DNA from: Cellulomonas uda
GTDB lineage: Bacteria > Actinomycetota > Actinomycetes > Actinomycetales > Cellulomonadaceae
Assembly: GCF_006538705.1 (NCBI RefSeq)
Contig: NZ_BJLP01000002.1
Location: 1-64,000, forward strand
Length of the DNA: 64,000 bases
Direction: 5' to 3'
The position numbers and the translations under genes are program-made. The notes beneath the pieces are model-generated. The model had not been told where the DNA came from. It worked only from the letters and a program-made list of their open reading frames with translations, and made no database searches. The stretch's first letter is position 1, and each line of letters starts with the position of its first letter. Positions 22,756 to 32,175 of the stretch are shown in pieces.

Positions 22756-23709
22756 TCAGGTGCGAGGCGACCGCGCCGCCCGTGGCGTCCGGGGCGCGGG
22801 CTGGCAGCGGGGGCAGAACGCCGAGCTGCGGTTCATGAACTCGACGCGCCGGATCGGCGTGCCGCAGCGCGGGCACGGGCGGCCCTCCTGCCCGTAGACG
22901 GCCAGGCTGCGGTCGAAGTACCCGGACGCGCCGTTGACGTTGACGTACAGCGCATCGAAGCTCGTCCCGCCCTGCGCGAGCGCCTCCGACATGACCTGCG
23001 CGGCCGAGTCGAGGACGCGCCGCACGTCGACCGGCCGCAGCGCCGAGGTCGGGCGCGTGAAGTGCACCTGCGCGCGCCACAGCGCCTCGTCGGCGTAGAT
23101 GTTCCCCACGCCCGAGACGAGCGTCTGGTCCAGCAGGGCGCGCTTGATGCCGGTCCTGCGTGCGCGCACGGCGCGCACGAGCGCCGGCAGGTCGAGCGCC
23201 GGGTCCAGCAGGTCACGCGCGATGTGTGCGACGGGCTCCGGGACGGTCGCGTCCGACGACCCGCGCCCACCGGGCGCACCGTCCGGGGTCGGGACGAGGT
23301 CCTGCACGCTCACGTGGCCGAACGTGCGCTGGTCGACGAAGTCGAGCGCGCCCCCGTCGTCGAGCACGAACCGCACGCGCAGGTGCGGATGGGCCGCACG
23401 GTCTCCCGCGGTCTCGGCCGCGAGCTCGTCCGACGAGCGCACCAGGAGCTGGCCGCTCATCCCGAGGTGGACGAGCAACGCCTCGTCGGCGGCATTCCGG
23501 TCCCCGGTGAGCGGCACCCACAGGAACTTCCCGCGCCGCACCGCCGCGGCGAGCGTGCGTCCCTGCACGCGGCCGACGAGGTCGGCGGGACCGCCCAGAT
23601 GCCGACGGACGCTGTAGTCGCGCAGTACCTGCGCGTCGAGCACGCGGCGGCCGACGACGTGACGTGCGAGCCCGTCGCGGACGGTCTCGACCTCGGGCAG
23701 CTCGGGCAC
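22756..23709 (-). CDS. mutM: Formamidopyrimidine-DNA glycosylase
   Basis: A 317-residue base-excision repair enzyme removing 8-oxoguanine and formamidopyrimidines. The N-terminus [10 protein letters not shown] supplies the catalytic Pro2 and Glu3, and a C-terminal zinc finger ([13 protein letters not shown] ... CPRCQ) binds DNA. Start is GTG 23709, three bases after the rnc stop, so it is last in the DUF177-rpmF-rnc-mutM run. It is slightly longer than average because of an internal linker and a basic tail ([13 protein letters not shown]). In many actinobacteria smc and ftsY follow; here they do not. Confidence 0.96.
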   Translation of the reverse strand: MPELPEVETVRDGLARHVVGRRVLDAQVLRDYSVRRHLGGPADLVGRVQGRTLAAAVRRGKFLWVPLTGDRNAADEALLVHLGMSGQLLVRSSDELAAETAGDRAAHPHLRVRFVLDDGGALDFVDQRTFGHVSVQDLVPTPDGAPGGRGSSDATVPEPVAHIARDLLDPALDLPALVRAVRARRTGIKRALLDQTLVSGVGNIYADEALWRAQVHFTRPTSALRPVDVRRVLDSAAQVMSEALAQGGTSFDALYVNVNGASGYFDRSLAVYGQEGRPCPRCGTPIRRVEFMNRSSAFCPRCQPAPRTPRAARSPRT

Positions 23710-23712
23710 GCG

Positions 23713-24453
23713 TCAGCCGGCGGCAGCCCCGGGAGCCGCAGCGTCGTCGTCCACCGCGCTCTCGGACTGCAGCCGTCGGTACGCGGCCTCTGCGGCCTGC
23801 TGCTCGGCGACCTTCTTCGCCGGGCCGACGCCCGTGCCGCGCACCTCGTCGCCCACGACGGCGTGCGCGGTGAACGACCGCGCGTGGTCCGGGCCCTCGC
23901 CCACGACGTCGTAGTGCGGCGCACCGAGCCCGAGGGACGCGGAAAGCTCCTGCAGCGACGTCTTCCAGTCGAGACCTGCGCCCAGGTCGGCCGCCTGCGC
24001 GAGCGTCGGGCCGACGAGGCGCTCGACGACGACACGCGCGGTCTCGAGCCCGTGCGTCAGGTAGATCGCCCCGAACAGCGCCTCGAGCGTGTCGGACAGG
24101 ATCGAGTCCTTGTCGCGGCCGCCCGTGGCGAGCTCGCCCTTGCCGAGCAGCACGTAGCGGCCCAGGTCAAGGTCCCGCGCGACGCCCGCGAGCCCGCGCT
24201 GCGACACGGTCGCGGCACGCATCTTCGCGAGCGCGCCCTCGGGCTCGTCGGGACGCGTGCGGTACAGCGACTCCGTCACCACGAGGCCCAGGACCGTGTC
24301 GCCCAGGAACTCCAGGCGCTCGTTCGTCGGGATGCCGCCGGCCTCGTGCGCGAACGACCGGTGGGTCAGGGCGAGCACGAGAAGCTCGGGGTCCAGGTGG
24401 ACCCCGAGCTTCTCGAGGAGTTCGGTGGCCATGTCGCCCCCGCCGGCACTCAT
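23713..24453 (-). CDS. rnc: Ribonuclease III
   Basis: A 246-residue double-strand-specific endoribonuclease that processes rRNA precursors and structured mRNAs. The catalytic signature [14 protein letters not shown] is present, with the second acidic cluster [11 protein letters not shown], and a C-terminal dsRNA-binding domain (about 165-235) ending in a short acidic tail. ATG 24453 is the usual start for this group; ATG 24432 (MATELLEK) is the alternative. It lies between rpmF and mutM, a conserved arrangement. Confidence 0.95.
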   Translation of the reverse strand: MSAGGGDMATELLEKLGVHLDPELLVLALTHRSFAHEAGGIPTNERLEFLGDTVLGLVVTESLYRTRPDEPEGALAKMRAATVSQRGLAGVARDLDLGRYVLLGKGELATGGRDKDSILSDTLEALFGAIYLTHGLETARVVVERLVGPTLAQAADLGAGLDWKTSLQELSASLGLGAPHYDVVGEGPDHARSFTAHAVVGDEVRGTGVGPAKKVAEQQAAEAAYRRLQSESAVDDDAAAPGAAAG

Positions 24454-24490
24454 TCCAGGGCCCGGGACGTCACGACTGCGCGCACCCGCG

Positions 24491-24688
24491 TCAGCGGGCG
24501 TCGTGCTCGCTGCGCAGCGCCTCGGCGTACTGACGGCCGTTGTAGGCACCGCACGACGGGCAGGCCGTGTGGGGCTTCTTGTCGGCCTTGCAGTTGGGGC
24601 ACTGCGTGATCGTCGTGGCAGTGGTCTTCCACTGCGACCGACGCGCACGGGTGTTGCTGCGCGACATCTTGCGCTTCGGAACCGCCAC
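24491..24688 (-). CDS. rpmF: 50S ribosomal protein L32, zinc-binding form
   Basis: A 65-residue basic ribosomal protein beginning [17 protein letters not shown]. It retains four cysteines as CPNC and CPSC, the zinc-binding (C+) form. Start is GTG 24688, two bases after the DUF177 stop. The DUF177-rpmF-rnc order is conserved in many bacteria. No second, cysteine-free L32 paralogue is present here. Confidence 0.97.
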   Translation of the reverse strand: MAVPKRKMSRSNTRARRSQWKTTATTITQCPNCKADKKPHTACPSCGAYNGRQYAEALRSEHDAR

Positions 24689-24690
24689 GG

Positions 24691-25269
24691 CTAGCTCTCT
24701 TTCGTCTCGTCGTCCTGGCTCACCAGACCGCTCAGGGCGGACCAGCGAGGGTCAAGCGTCTCATGCGAATGGTCAGGGTCGTCCGCCAGGCGCGCTCCGC
24801 ACTCGGAGCACAGACCCGGGCAGTCGGGCCGGCACAACGGCTGGAACGGCAGAGCCGGCACCACCGCGTCCCGCAGCGCGGGCTCCAGGTCGATCAGGTC
24901 GCCCTCGAGCTCACGCACGTCCTCACCCTCGTCGCCCTCCTCGGCCGCGGCCTTCGCGCGCTCGGGGTACGCGTAGAGCTCCGTGAGGAAGACGTCGACG
25001 TCGTCGACGACCTCGCCCAGGCAGCGCACGCACTCCCCGACCGCCCGACCACGGACGGATCCGGTGACCAGGACCCCCTCCATGACGGCCTCGAGCCTCA
25101 GATCGAGCTCGAGGTCCGCCCCCTCGGGGAAACCGATCACGTCGGTGCCGAGATCCGCGGGAGCGGCGACCGTCCGCTGCACGGTCCGCGTCGATCCCGG
25201 ACGTCGGCCGAGCTCGTGGGTGTCGAGCACGAACGGCGAGCGGGGATCGAGGTGAACTGGGCGCTGCAC
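24691..25269 (-). CDS. DUF177 (YceD-family) protein
   Basis: A 192-residue soluble protein upstream of rpmF. YceD/DUF177 proteins are linked to 23S rRNA or L32 biogenesis. A central acidic segment and the pairs CVRC (middle), CRPDCPGLC and CSECGARL (C-terminal) suggest metal binding; the DPRWSALSGL ending is typical of the family. GTG 25269 follows GAGGGG at a good distance. It begins the compact DUF177-rpmF-rnc-mutM group. Confidence 0.9.
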   Translation of the reverse strand: MQRPVHLDPRSPFVLDTHELGRRPGSTRTVQRTVAAPADLGTDVIGFPEGADLELDLRLEAVMEGVLVTGSVRGRAVGECVRCLGEVVDDVDVFLTELYAYPERAKAAAEEGDEGEDVRELEGDLIDLEPALRDAVVPALPFQPLCRPDCPGLCSECGARLADDPDHSHETLDPRWSALSGLVSQDDETKES

Positions 25270-25340
25270 GGCCGTCCCCTCGTCAGGTGCTGTTCCTTGG
25301 ATTCTCGGTACCGCCAGACCGGCAGGACCAACGGACGATG

Positions 25341-25520
25341 CTACAGGTCCCGCGGGACGCCCCCAAATCCTCGGGCCGTGAGCGCCGCCACCACGGCGAG
25401 GGTCGCGACGAGGGTCACGCCGAGGGCCACACCGAACGCCACGACGAGGCCGCGGTTGGTCCGGGTATCGGCACGCCGAGCCGGAGCAGGTGCGGGGTCG
25501 GCGCGAGCGGGGTGGTGGGG
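25341..25520 (-). other. Open frame with a membrane segment directly after a stop codon
   Basis: Immediately after the TGA of the DivIVA-like gene, and in the same frame, 59 sense codons run to a TAG at 25341. Codon use has strong GC at third positions. The translation has a Pro/Ala/Arg-rich part, then one clear hydrophobic helix (about codons 25-47). The only usual start is GTG 25442, without a ribosome site, giving 33 residues. It could be a separate short membrane peptide, a readthrough extension of the upstream protein, or a relic. Nothing else is seen in 25270-25340. Confidence 0.4.
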
Positions 25521-26003
25521 TCAGACGTCGGTCGAGAGCCTGCCCGCGAGCTTCGCGCGGCCCGCCTGGACCTGCGCGAGCACCTTGCCCAGGTCGATCT
25601 CGAAGTCCGCGAGCCGACGGTCGCAGTAGTCGTCCGCGTCGCGTCGCAGCTCCTCGGCGGTGCTCTGCGCGTCGGCGACCAGCGCCGCCGCGTGCTCCTG
25701 CGCGGCCGTCACGACCGCCTCCTGCGCGACGAGCTCGGCCGCCCTGGCCCGGGCGCGCTCCAGGATCCGCTCGGCGTCCTCCTGCGCGGCGGTGCGCGCG
25801 GCGTCCGCGTCGGCGAGCACCTGGTCGGCGCGGGTCAGCTGGTCGGGCAGCACCTCGCGTGCCTGCGCGACGAGGTCCAGCAGCTCGGCACGGCTCACCA
25901 GCACCGACGACGACATGGGCATGTTCCGGGCGGACGCGACGGCCTGCTCGATCGCGTCGAGCACCCCCGTCAGGCCCTCGGTGCGCTCCTGCGCCTCGCT
26001 CAC
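25521..26003 (-). CDS. DivIVA-like coiled-coil protein
   Basis: A 160-residue, almost wholly helical protein. A short N-terminal segment is followed by long Ala/Glu/Arg-rich coiled coil (about 45-150), as in small DivIVA/ATP-synthase-b-like proteins of actinobacteria. Such proteins are linked to polar growth or septum organisation, but this one lacks a clear membrane-binding DivIVA N-terminus, so function is open. GTG 26003 has a strong AGGAGGAGG site. It follows coaD. A membrane-type open frame continues in frame past its TGA stop. Confidence 0.75.
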   Translation of the reverse strand: MSEAQERTEGLTGVLDAIEQAVASARNMPMSSSVLVSRAELLDLVAQAREVLPDQLTRADQVLADADAARTAAQEDAERILERARARAAELVAQEAVVTAAQEHAAALVADAQSTAEELRRDADDYCDRRLADFEIDLGKVLAQVQAGRAKLAGRLSTDV

Positions 26004-26098
26004 GACGATCCTCCTCCTCTCGCACGCACGGCCCGGTCCGGCGCGGTGCGCGGGTCCAGCCTCGCACCGCAAGCCGCCCCGCGCGGCTCAGGCACGGC

Positions 26099-26578
26099 TC
26101 AGGCGCGGGCCAGCGCGTCGCGCACGGCGTCCGCGACGCCCGCCGGGACCAGGTCCGCGACCGACCCGCCGAACCGCGCGACGTCCTTCACCAGCGACGA
26201 CGCGACGTGCGCGAGCGCGGGGTCGCCCACCACGAACACGGTCTCCACGCCCGTGAGGTGCCGGTTCATCAGCGCCATCGGCAGCTCGCCGTCGAAGTCC
26301 GCTCCCCCGCGCAGGCCCTTGACCACCGCGGCCGCGCCGACCTCGCGCACGAAGTCCGCGAGCAGCCCGGGCACCACCTCGACCCGCACGCCCGCGTCCT
26401 GCGCGAACGCCGCCCGGGCGAGCGCGACCCGACGGTCGACGTCGAGCAGCGGGGACTTCGAGGAGTTGCGCGCGATCCCGACGACGACCTCGTCGAACAT
26501 CGACCGCGCGCGCCGCACGACGTCGACGTGACCGAGCGTCAGGGGGTCGAACGACCCGGGGCAGACGGCGAGGCTCAC
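26099..26578 (-). CDS. coaD: Phosphopantetheine adenylyltransferase
   Basis: A 159-residue enzyme of coenzyme A synthesis joining 4'-phosphopantetheine and ATP to dephospho-CoA. The nucleotidyltransferase motif GSFDPLTLGH lies near the N-terminus, with RNSSK and the KGLRGGADFDGELPM loop typical of CoaD. GTG 26578 begins VSLAVCPGSFDP, matching the usual start of the family. It lies in the conserved rsmD-coaD neighbourhood, here with a GNAT gene between. Confidence 0.95.
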   Translation of the reverse strand: MSLAVCPGSFDPLTLGHVDVVRRARSMFDEVVVGIARNSSKSPLLDVDRRVALARAAFAQDAGVRVEVVPGLLADFVREVGAAAVVKGLRGGADFDGELPMALMNRHLTGVETVFVVGDPALAHVASSLVKDVARFGGSVADLVPAGVADAVRDALARA

Positions 26579-26583
26579 GTGCG

Positions 26584-27213
26584 TCAGCGTAGGCCAGCGT
26601 CCCGCGGGGCACGGTGCATCACGCGCAGCGTCCCCACGTCGTCGAGCGGCACGTGACCCACGACCGTGAACCCGAGCCGCTCGTAGAGCACCACGTCGCG
26701 CGCCTCCGCCGTGCACAGCCAGGTCGTCGCGCCGCGCTCGTCGCACGACGCGAGGCCCCGCGTGGCGAGCAGCGTGCCCAGGCCGCGGCCCTGCAGGTCC
26801 GGCCGGACGGCCAGCAGGTGCAGGTAGGTCGGCGCGCCCGCGGGCGCGAGGGCCGACGAGCGCCCGAGCGTCGCGAACAGGTGCGCGGCGCGCTCGGGGC
26901 CGACGACCGCGGCGACGACGCCGGGGACGGACGGCAGGCTCGTCATCACCGGGTGGTCGGCCGGCACGTCGGGCGGACGCCACGCGGCCACCGCCACGAC
27001 CTCCCCGTCGACCTCCACGACGTCCACCCGCCCGACCGCGACGTACCGGTCGACGAGCGCACCGAACCACGCCGCGCACACGTCGTCGCGCGTCGCCTCG
27101 TCGGGCAGCGCCCACCGCACGAGCGAGTCGTCGTGGAACGCCAGCGCGAGGACCGTCCGGATCGCGGGGACGTCGTCCCAACGCGCCGCGCGCACCAGCC
27201 GCTCGTCGGTCAT
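26584..27213 (-). CDS. GNAT-family N-acetyltransferase
   Basis: A 209-residue acetyltransferase. The acetyl-CoA binding motif VRPDLQGRGLGTLLATRGL (motif A) and the C-terminal YERLGFTVVGH are clear. ATG 27213 overlaps the rsmD stop by four bases, so it is translationally coupled. It stands between rsmD and coaD, which are usually adjacent, so it may be a lineage insertion into the operon. The substrate is unknown. Confidence 0.9.
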   Translation of the reverse strand: MTDERLVRAARWDDVPAIRTVLALAFHDDSLVRWALPDEATRDDVCAAWFGALVDRYVAVGRVDVVEVDGEVVAVAAWRPPDVPADHPVMTSLPSVPGVVAAVVGPERAAHLFATLGRSSALAPAGAPTYLHLLAVRPDLQGRGLGTLLATRGLASCDERGATTWLCTAEARDVVLYERLGFTVVGHVPLDDVGTLRVMHRAPRDAGLR

Positions 27214-27815
27214 CGTGGACCGCCCTCCTCGACGTCGTCGGGACCCTCGTCGGCGACCGCCGGCTCGTCCGGCTCGGCGAACCACACCGCCGTCTCGCCG
27301 TACGAACGCGCGTCGAACCGGCGCACCCCGTCCGGCCAGGCGGGCTCGGGCGCCCGGCCCGAGCGCTCGACGACGACCACCGCGCCCGGGGCGAGGTGCC
27401 CGGCCAGGGCGCGCAGCACGGCCTCCAGGTCGGCCTCGGGCAGGTCGTACGGGGGGTCGACGAGCACGAGGTCCCACGGCGACAGCGGGGCCCGCTCGAC
27501 GAAGCGCTCAGCCTTCTCGGCCACGACCACCACGCGGTCCCCGACGCCGAGCGTGACCACGTTGCGCCGGCAGACCTCGGCGGCCTGCCGCGCGAGCTCG
27601 ACGAGGGTCACGGCCGCGGCGCCGCGGCTCGCGGCCTCGAGCCCGAGCGCACCCGAGCCGGCGTACAGGTCGAGCACGCGCGCGCCGGCGACGACGTCGA
27701 GGTGCTCGAGGCGCGAGAACAGCGCCTCGCGCACGCGCTCGCTCGTCGGCCGCGTCCCGGCCCGCGGCACCTGCAGCGCCCGTCCGCCGACGCTGCCCGC
27801 GACGATCCTCGTCAC
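27210..27815 (-). CDS. rsmD: 16S rRNA (guanine(966)-N(2))-methyltransferase
   Basis: A 201-residue SAM-dependent methyltransferase: conserved start TRIVAGSVGGRAL, RPTSERVREALFSRL, the SAM loop LDLYAGSGALGLEA and catalytic DPPY. It modifies G966 of 16S rRNA in 30S subunits. I placed the start at GTG 27815, just before the conserved segment; the frame extends further but is low-complexity. The 153-bp gap to recG holds two 15-bp tandem copies (27831-27860) that encode only junk in the extended frame. Confidence 0.93.
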   Translation of the reverse strand: MTRIVAGSVGGRALQVPRAGTRPTSERVREALFSRLEHLDVVAGARVLDLYAGSGALGLEAASRGAAAVTLVELARQAAEVCRRNVVTLGVGDRVVVVAEKAERFVERAPLSPWDLVLVDPPYDLPEADLEAVLRALAGHLAPGAVVVVERSGRAPEPAWPDGVRRFDARSYGETAVWFAEPDEPAVADEGPDDVEEGGPR

Positions 27816-27968
27816 GCCGTCCTCCCGTCCCGCGACAACCCGACCTGCGACAACCCGACCCGCGGCCCGGCGACCGGAGCCGCACCAGGGAGGGTGTGCC
27901 GTGCGCACAGCCTCGCCCACCACCGGCCCGGCCGTCACCTCGCCCGGTGCCGGCCGAGCCGCGACCCG

Positions 27969-30203
27969 TCACGCACGGTCGAGGAACTCCTCGCGCTCGC
28001 CCGCCAGCAGCGCCTCGATCGCGTCGCGCAGCGCGGGGTACGACTCGAGCTCGGGGTCCTGCTCGACCACCGCGCGCGCGTCCGCCCGCGCCTGCTCGAT
28101 GAGGTCACCGTCGCGCGTGACGCGCAGCAGGCGCAACGACGTCGACCCGCCGGACTGCGACGCGCCCAGCACGTCACCCTCGCGTCGCTGCTCCAGGTCG
28201 AACGCCGCGAGCGCGAACCCGTCGAGCGTCGCCGCGACCGTGCGCAGCCGCTCGTGCCCGGGACCGCCCTCCTGCGCGCCCGAGACGAGCAGGCACACGC
28301 CCGGCGCGCTGCCGCGGCCCACACGGCCACGCAGCTGGTGCAGCTGCGAGACGCCGAACAGGTCGGCGTCCAGGATCACCATCGCGGTCGCCTCGGGCAC
28401 GTCGACGCCGACCTCGACGACCGTCGTCGAGACCAGCACCGGCACCGCGCCCGACGCGAAGTCCGCGAGCGCGCGGTCCTTCTCCTCGGGGGCGAGCCGC
28501 CCGTGCAGCATCCCGACGCCGACCCCGGCGAGCTCGGGCAGCGACCTGAGCTCCTCGACCACCTCGAGGACCGCACGCGGCGGGCGGCGCGGCGTCGCGC
28601 CCTGGTCGCCGAGCGTCGCGGGCTCGTCGGCCACGAGGTCCGCCCCGTCCGCGTCGTCGCCCGTGATGCGGGGGCAGACGACGTACGCGCGGCCACCCCG
28701 GGCGACCTCCTCCCGGACGCGTGCCCACGTCCGGGACATCCAGGTGGGCAGGTGCGCGGGCACGACGAACGTCGTGATCGGGGACCGGCCCGCGGGCAGC
28801 TCGTCGAGCACGGACGTCTCGAGGTCCCCGAACACGGTCATCGCGACCGTGCGCGGGATCGGCGTGGCGGTCATGGCCAGCAGGTGCGGCTGTGCCGACG
28901 CCTTGGCGCGCAGCGCGTCGCGCTGCTCGACACCGAACCGGTGCTGCTCGTCGACCACCACGAGCCCGAGCTCCGCGAACTGCACGGTCTTCTCGAGCAG
29001 CGCGTGCGTCCCGACGACGATGCCCGCGGCACCCGATGCGGCGTCGAGCAGCGCCTGCTTGCGCGCAGCACCGGTGACGGAGCCCGTCAGGAGCGCGACG
29101 CGCGTGCCCTGGTCGGCACCCCCGAGCATCCCGCCCCCGGCGAGGTCGCCGAGCATGGCCCGCAGCGACCGCGCGTGCTGGGCGGCGAGCACCTCCGTCG
29201 GCGCGAGCAGAGCCGCCTGCCCACCCGAGTCGACCACCTGCAGCATCGCGCGCAGCGCGACCACCGTCTTGCCGGACCCGACCTCACCCTGCAGGAGCCG
29301 CTGCATGGGGACGGGCTGCGCGAGCTCGGCGGCGACCTGCTCGCCCACCGTGCGCTGACCCGCGGTGAGCGTGAACGGCAGCCGCTCGTCGAACGCGTCG
29401 AGCAGCCCGCCCGGCACGTGGGGCCGGGCCACCGCGGGTTGCGCCGCCGCGCGCGCCCGGCGGCGCGCGAGCTCGGCCTGCAGCACGAACGCCTCCTCGT
29501 AGCGCTGCCGGCGGCGGGCCGCGCGCCAGTCCTCCTCGGTCTCGGGGCGGTGGATGGCGCGCAGCGCGGGCAGCAGGTCGCCCAGGCCGCGCGCGTCGCG
29601 CACCTGCGCGGGCACCGGGTCGGGGACGTCACCGTCCCGGAGCGGGTCGAGGACGAGCTGCACGGCGGTCGCGATCCGCGCGCTGTCGAGACCCGCGCTC
29701 GCCGGGTAGACGGGCAGCGGTCGCGCGGCGTGCTCGAGCGCCGCGCCCTCGTCGTCGGCGTCGAACCACACCGCCTCGGGGTTCGCGAGCTGTGCGCGGC
29801 CGTTGAACCAGCCGACCTTCCCCGTGAACAGCCCCCGCCGCCCGGGCCGCAGCTCCTGCACGAACCGCTTGGCCATGTGCTCGCGCTGCGCGAAGAACGC
29901 GAGGTGCAGCACCGACCGTCCGTCGGTGACCTGCGCCTCGACGCGGAGCTTGCCCGACGACCGCGCGCGCAGCACGCCGGAGCACGAACGCACCTCGGCG
30001 ACCACCGACACCTTCTCGTCGATCACGAGACCCGCGATGTCCGTCAGCCTGCTCGGGTCGGCGTACCGGCGCGGGTAGTAGCGCAGCAGGTCGCCCGCCG
30101 TCCGCACGCCCAGGGCCTCGAACTTCGGCCCCGTGCGCGGCACGAGCGAGCCCACCGGGCGGTCGAGCCCCGCCGCGCGCGTCACTCCGTCCGCGTACCG
30201 CAC
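27969..30203 (-). CDS. recG: ATP-dependent DNA helicase RecG
   Basis: A 744-residue helicase that remodels stalled replication forks and branched recombination intermediates. It has an N-terminal wedge/OB domain (LTDIAGLVIDEKVSVVAEVR), Walker A GEVGSGKT, DEQH box, motif III MTATPIPRT and the C-terminal QLRGRVGRG. It is longer than E. coli RecG by insertions, one an acidic stretch within the second helicase domain. GTG 30203 follows GGAGG. It is 44 bases after the DAK2 gene, probably one transcript. Confidence 0.97.
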   Translation of the reverse strand: MRYADGVTRAAGLDRPVGSLVPRTGPKFEALGVRTAGDLLRYYPRRYADPSRLTDIAGLVIDEKVSVVAEVRSCSGVLRARSSGKLRVEAQVTDGRSVLHLAFFAQREHMAKRFVQELRPGRRGLFTGKVGWFNGRAQLANPEAVWFDADDEGAALEHAARPLPVYPASAGLDSARIATAVQLVLDPLRDGDVPDPVPAQVRDARGLGDLLPALRAIHRPETEEDWRAARRRQRYEEAFVLQAELARRRARAAAQPAVARPHVPGGLLDAFDERLPFTLTAGQRTVGEQVAAELAQPVPMQRLLQGEVGSGKTVVALRAMLQVVDSGGQAALLAPTEVLAAQHARSLRAMLGDLAGGGMLGGADQGTRVALLTGSVTGAARKQALLDAASGAAGIVVGTHALLEKTVQFAELGLVVVDEQHRFGVEQRDALRAKASAQPHLLAMTATPIPRTVAMTVFGDLETSVLDELPAGRSPITTFVVPAHLPTWMSRTWARVREEVARGGRAYVVCPRITGDDADGADLVADEPATLGDQGATPRRPPRAVLEVVEELRSLPELAGVGVGMLHGRLAPEEKDRALADFASGAVPVLVSTTVVEVGVDVPEATAMVILDADLFGVSQLHQLRGRVGRGSAPGVCLLVSGAQEGGPGHERLRTVAATLDGFALAAFDLEQRREGDVLGASQSGGSTSLRLLRVTRDGDLIEQARADARAVVEQDPELESYPALRDAIEALLAGEREEFLDRA

Positions 30204-30247
30204 GCGTCCTCCTTCGTCGTCCGCATCATCGTCGCCCGCACCCCGAG

Positions 30248-31828
30248 TCAGTCCACCGCGACGAGCACGCGCGTCGCGCTCGCGTCCGCGAGCACGGTCG
30301 GCTCGAGCCCGTGCTGCGCCGCGACGCGCTCGACCTGCGCGGCCAGCAGCTCGTCCAGCGGCCCCGGCACGACGACCGTCAGGCTCTCCGGGACCGGCAG
30401 GGCGCCGTCCGTCAGGGCGCCGGCCAGGCGGTCGGGGAGGTCTGCCAGGCGGTCGGGCACCGCGCGGACGAGGCCGTCGACCGTCCGGCCGAGCTCCGCG
30501 ACCGACGCGTCGGGCTCGAGCGCGGCCACCCGCGCGCGGGCCGTCGCGAGCGCCGCCGCGGCCGCTGCCGAGGTCCCCGCGGTCACGAACGCGAGCGTGG
30601 CGACCGCCGCGCGCGCCTCGTCGTCCGCGCCGAGCACCTCGACCCCGTCGATCCCGAGCAGCAGGTCCAGCTCGTCCCCCGCGACCGCACCACCGGGCAC
30701 GACGAGCACGGCCCGGCCGGACTCGTCGCGTGCGTCCTCCACGGCACGCCGCACGTGCTCGGCCCGGACGGGCAGCTCAGGACAGCGCACGACGACGACG
30801 GCCCCCGCGGTCGCGTACCAGGCGGCGAGCCCCGGCGACGCCGTCACGACGACCAGGCCCCACCCGTCCGGGCGCGGGCCGACCGCGGCGTCGACCACGT
30901 CGAGCCGCCGCACCACCACCTGCTCGCGCGCGCCCGCGGCGCACGCGTCGATCGCGGCGACCGGCTCGTCGGTGTGCACGTGCGCGTGCCACCAGCCGTC
31001 GGCCCCCACGACGGCGACCGAGTCCCCGACGGCCGCGAGCCCCTCGCGCAGATGGTCGCCCAGGTCCGCGCGCGGCGCCTGGACGACGAGCATGACCTCG
31101 AACGCCCCGCCGCCGCCGTGCCCCGCGTCCGGCAGGTCGCCGTCCGCGTCCCGCGCCCGCGGCACGGAGCGCTCCGGAAGCCACAGCGCGGGGTCGCGTG
31201 CCGGCTCGCGCGTCACCGCCGCGACCAAGGCGTCCACGACGACGAGGAGCGCGCACGCCCCGGCATCCGGGACGTGCGCGCGGCGCAGCACCGGGTGCGT
31301 GGCGGAGATCCGGGCGAGCGCCTGGTGCCCCGCGGCGGCCGCATGGGCCACGGCCTGCCCGGTCGGCGCACCGGCGTCCGCGGCGAGCTCGGCCGCCTCC
31401 GCGACCTCGTCGGCCAGCGTGAGCACGGTGCCCTCCTGCGGGTCCGCGAGCGCGAGCCGCGCCGCGCGCGCCGCGTCCCGCAGCGCGTCCGCGAGGACCC
31501 GTGCCGGGCCGTCGTCGTCGCGCCGTGCGCGCCGCACGAAGCCCGCGAGCCACTGGCTGAGGATCACCCCGGAGTTGCCGCGCGCCGCGAGCATGGCGCC
31601 GCGCGCGAACGCCGCGAGGGCCGCCTCGGCGTCGGGCGGCCCACCCGGGGACGCGAGCAGCTCGTCGACCGCACGGGCGCCGCCCTCGACGGTGAGCCAC
31701 GCGTTCGTGCCGGTGTCCGCGTCGGCCACGGGGAACACGTTGACGGCGTCGATGCGGCCGCGCGCACCCACGAGGCCCGCGCGTGCGGCGGACACCCAGG
31801 CGAGGGCCTGGTCGGTCCCGAGCAGCAC
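30248..31828 (-). CDS. DAK2-domain (FakA/YloV-like) protein
   Basis: A 526-residue protein whose N-terminal half is a DAK2 nucleotide-binding domain (GRIDAVNVFPVADADTGTN and ARGNSGVILSQWL), followed by Ala-rich and C-terminal regions as in YloV/FakA. FakA phosphorylates fatty acids held by FakB, but that role is unproven in actinobacteria, where this gene usually neighbours rpmB and recG, as here. GTG 31828 has GGGGAG upstream. It is divergent from rpmB. Confidence 0.9.
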   Translation of the reverse strand: MLLGTDQALAWVSAARAGLVGARGRIDAVNVFPVADADTGTNAWLTVEGGARAVDELLASPGGPPDAEAALAAFARGAMLAARGNSGVILSQWLAGFVRRARRDDDGPARVLADALRDAARAARLALADPQEGTVLTLADEVAEAAELAADAGAPTGQAVAHAAAAGHQALARISATHPVLRRAHVPDAGACALLVVVDALVAAVTREPARDPALWLPERSVPRARDADGDLPDAGHGGGGAFEVMLVVQAPRADLGDHLREGLAAVGDSVAVVGADGWWHAHVHTDEPVAAIDACAAGAREQVVVRRLDVVDAAVGPRPDGWGLVVVTASPGLAAWYATAGAVVVVRCPELPVRAEHVRRAVEDARDESGRAVLVVPGGAVAGDELDLLLGIDGVEVLGADDEARAAVATLAFVTAGTSAAAAAALATARARVAALEPDASVAELGRTVDGLVRAVPDRLADLPDRLAGALTDGALPVPESLTVVVPGPLDELLAAQVERVAAQHGLEPTVLADASATRVLVAVD

Positions 31829-32175
31829 GCGCGCTCCCCTCTCGTCGTCCCGCCGTGGTCCGGTGGTCGTGGTGGTCCGGTCGTCGTGCCGTCCGTCCTG
31901 TCGGCGACGAGACCGCGCACCAGCCTGCCCGACACGGCGGACGTCGGTGCGGCGCATCTCACCCTGCACCACCGCACCCACATTTGGGGGCCCTGCACGC
32001 CATGGGCTAGTCTTGACCGGTTGCCCGACGGGTTCGGGCGCGCCCTGACGGGTGCGGTGGCAGGTTCGTCCGACGATCTCGTCCGACGGTCCGCGACCGC
32101 CGCCCACCGGGAAACACCGACTTCGCCGCGGACCTCGCGGCTGTTCAAGTTCGACCAGAGCAACAGGAGAAGACC
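31829..32175 (+). promoter_or_regulatory. rpmB promoter and long leader; no gene
   Basis: This 347-base interval separates the DAK2 and rpmB genes. A plausible plus-strand -10 TAGTCT lies at 32008-32013 with a weak TTGGGG about 18 bases earlier, which would give rpmB a leader of roughly 155 nt. I see no known riboswitch, and no gene in 31829-32000. Confidence 0.45.

Noticed and set aside
27831-27860. Two 15-bp tandem repeats upstream of rsmD, considered as a repeat array or CRISPR
   Set aside because: Only two copies without spacers; no cas genes anywhere in the window. A simple slippage product.
27396-32048. A 1,550-codon open frame on the plus strand
   Set aside because: It runs antisense to rsmD, recG and the DAK2 gene; the translation is Arg/Pro/Ala-rich low complexity. 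It is the usual high-GC shadow of real minus-strand genes.
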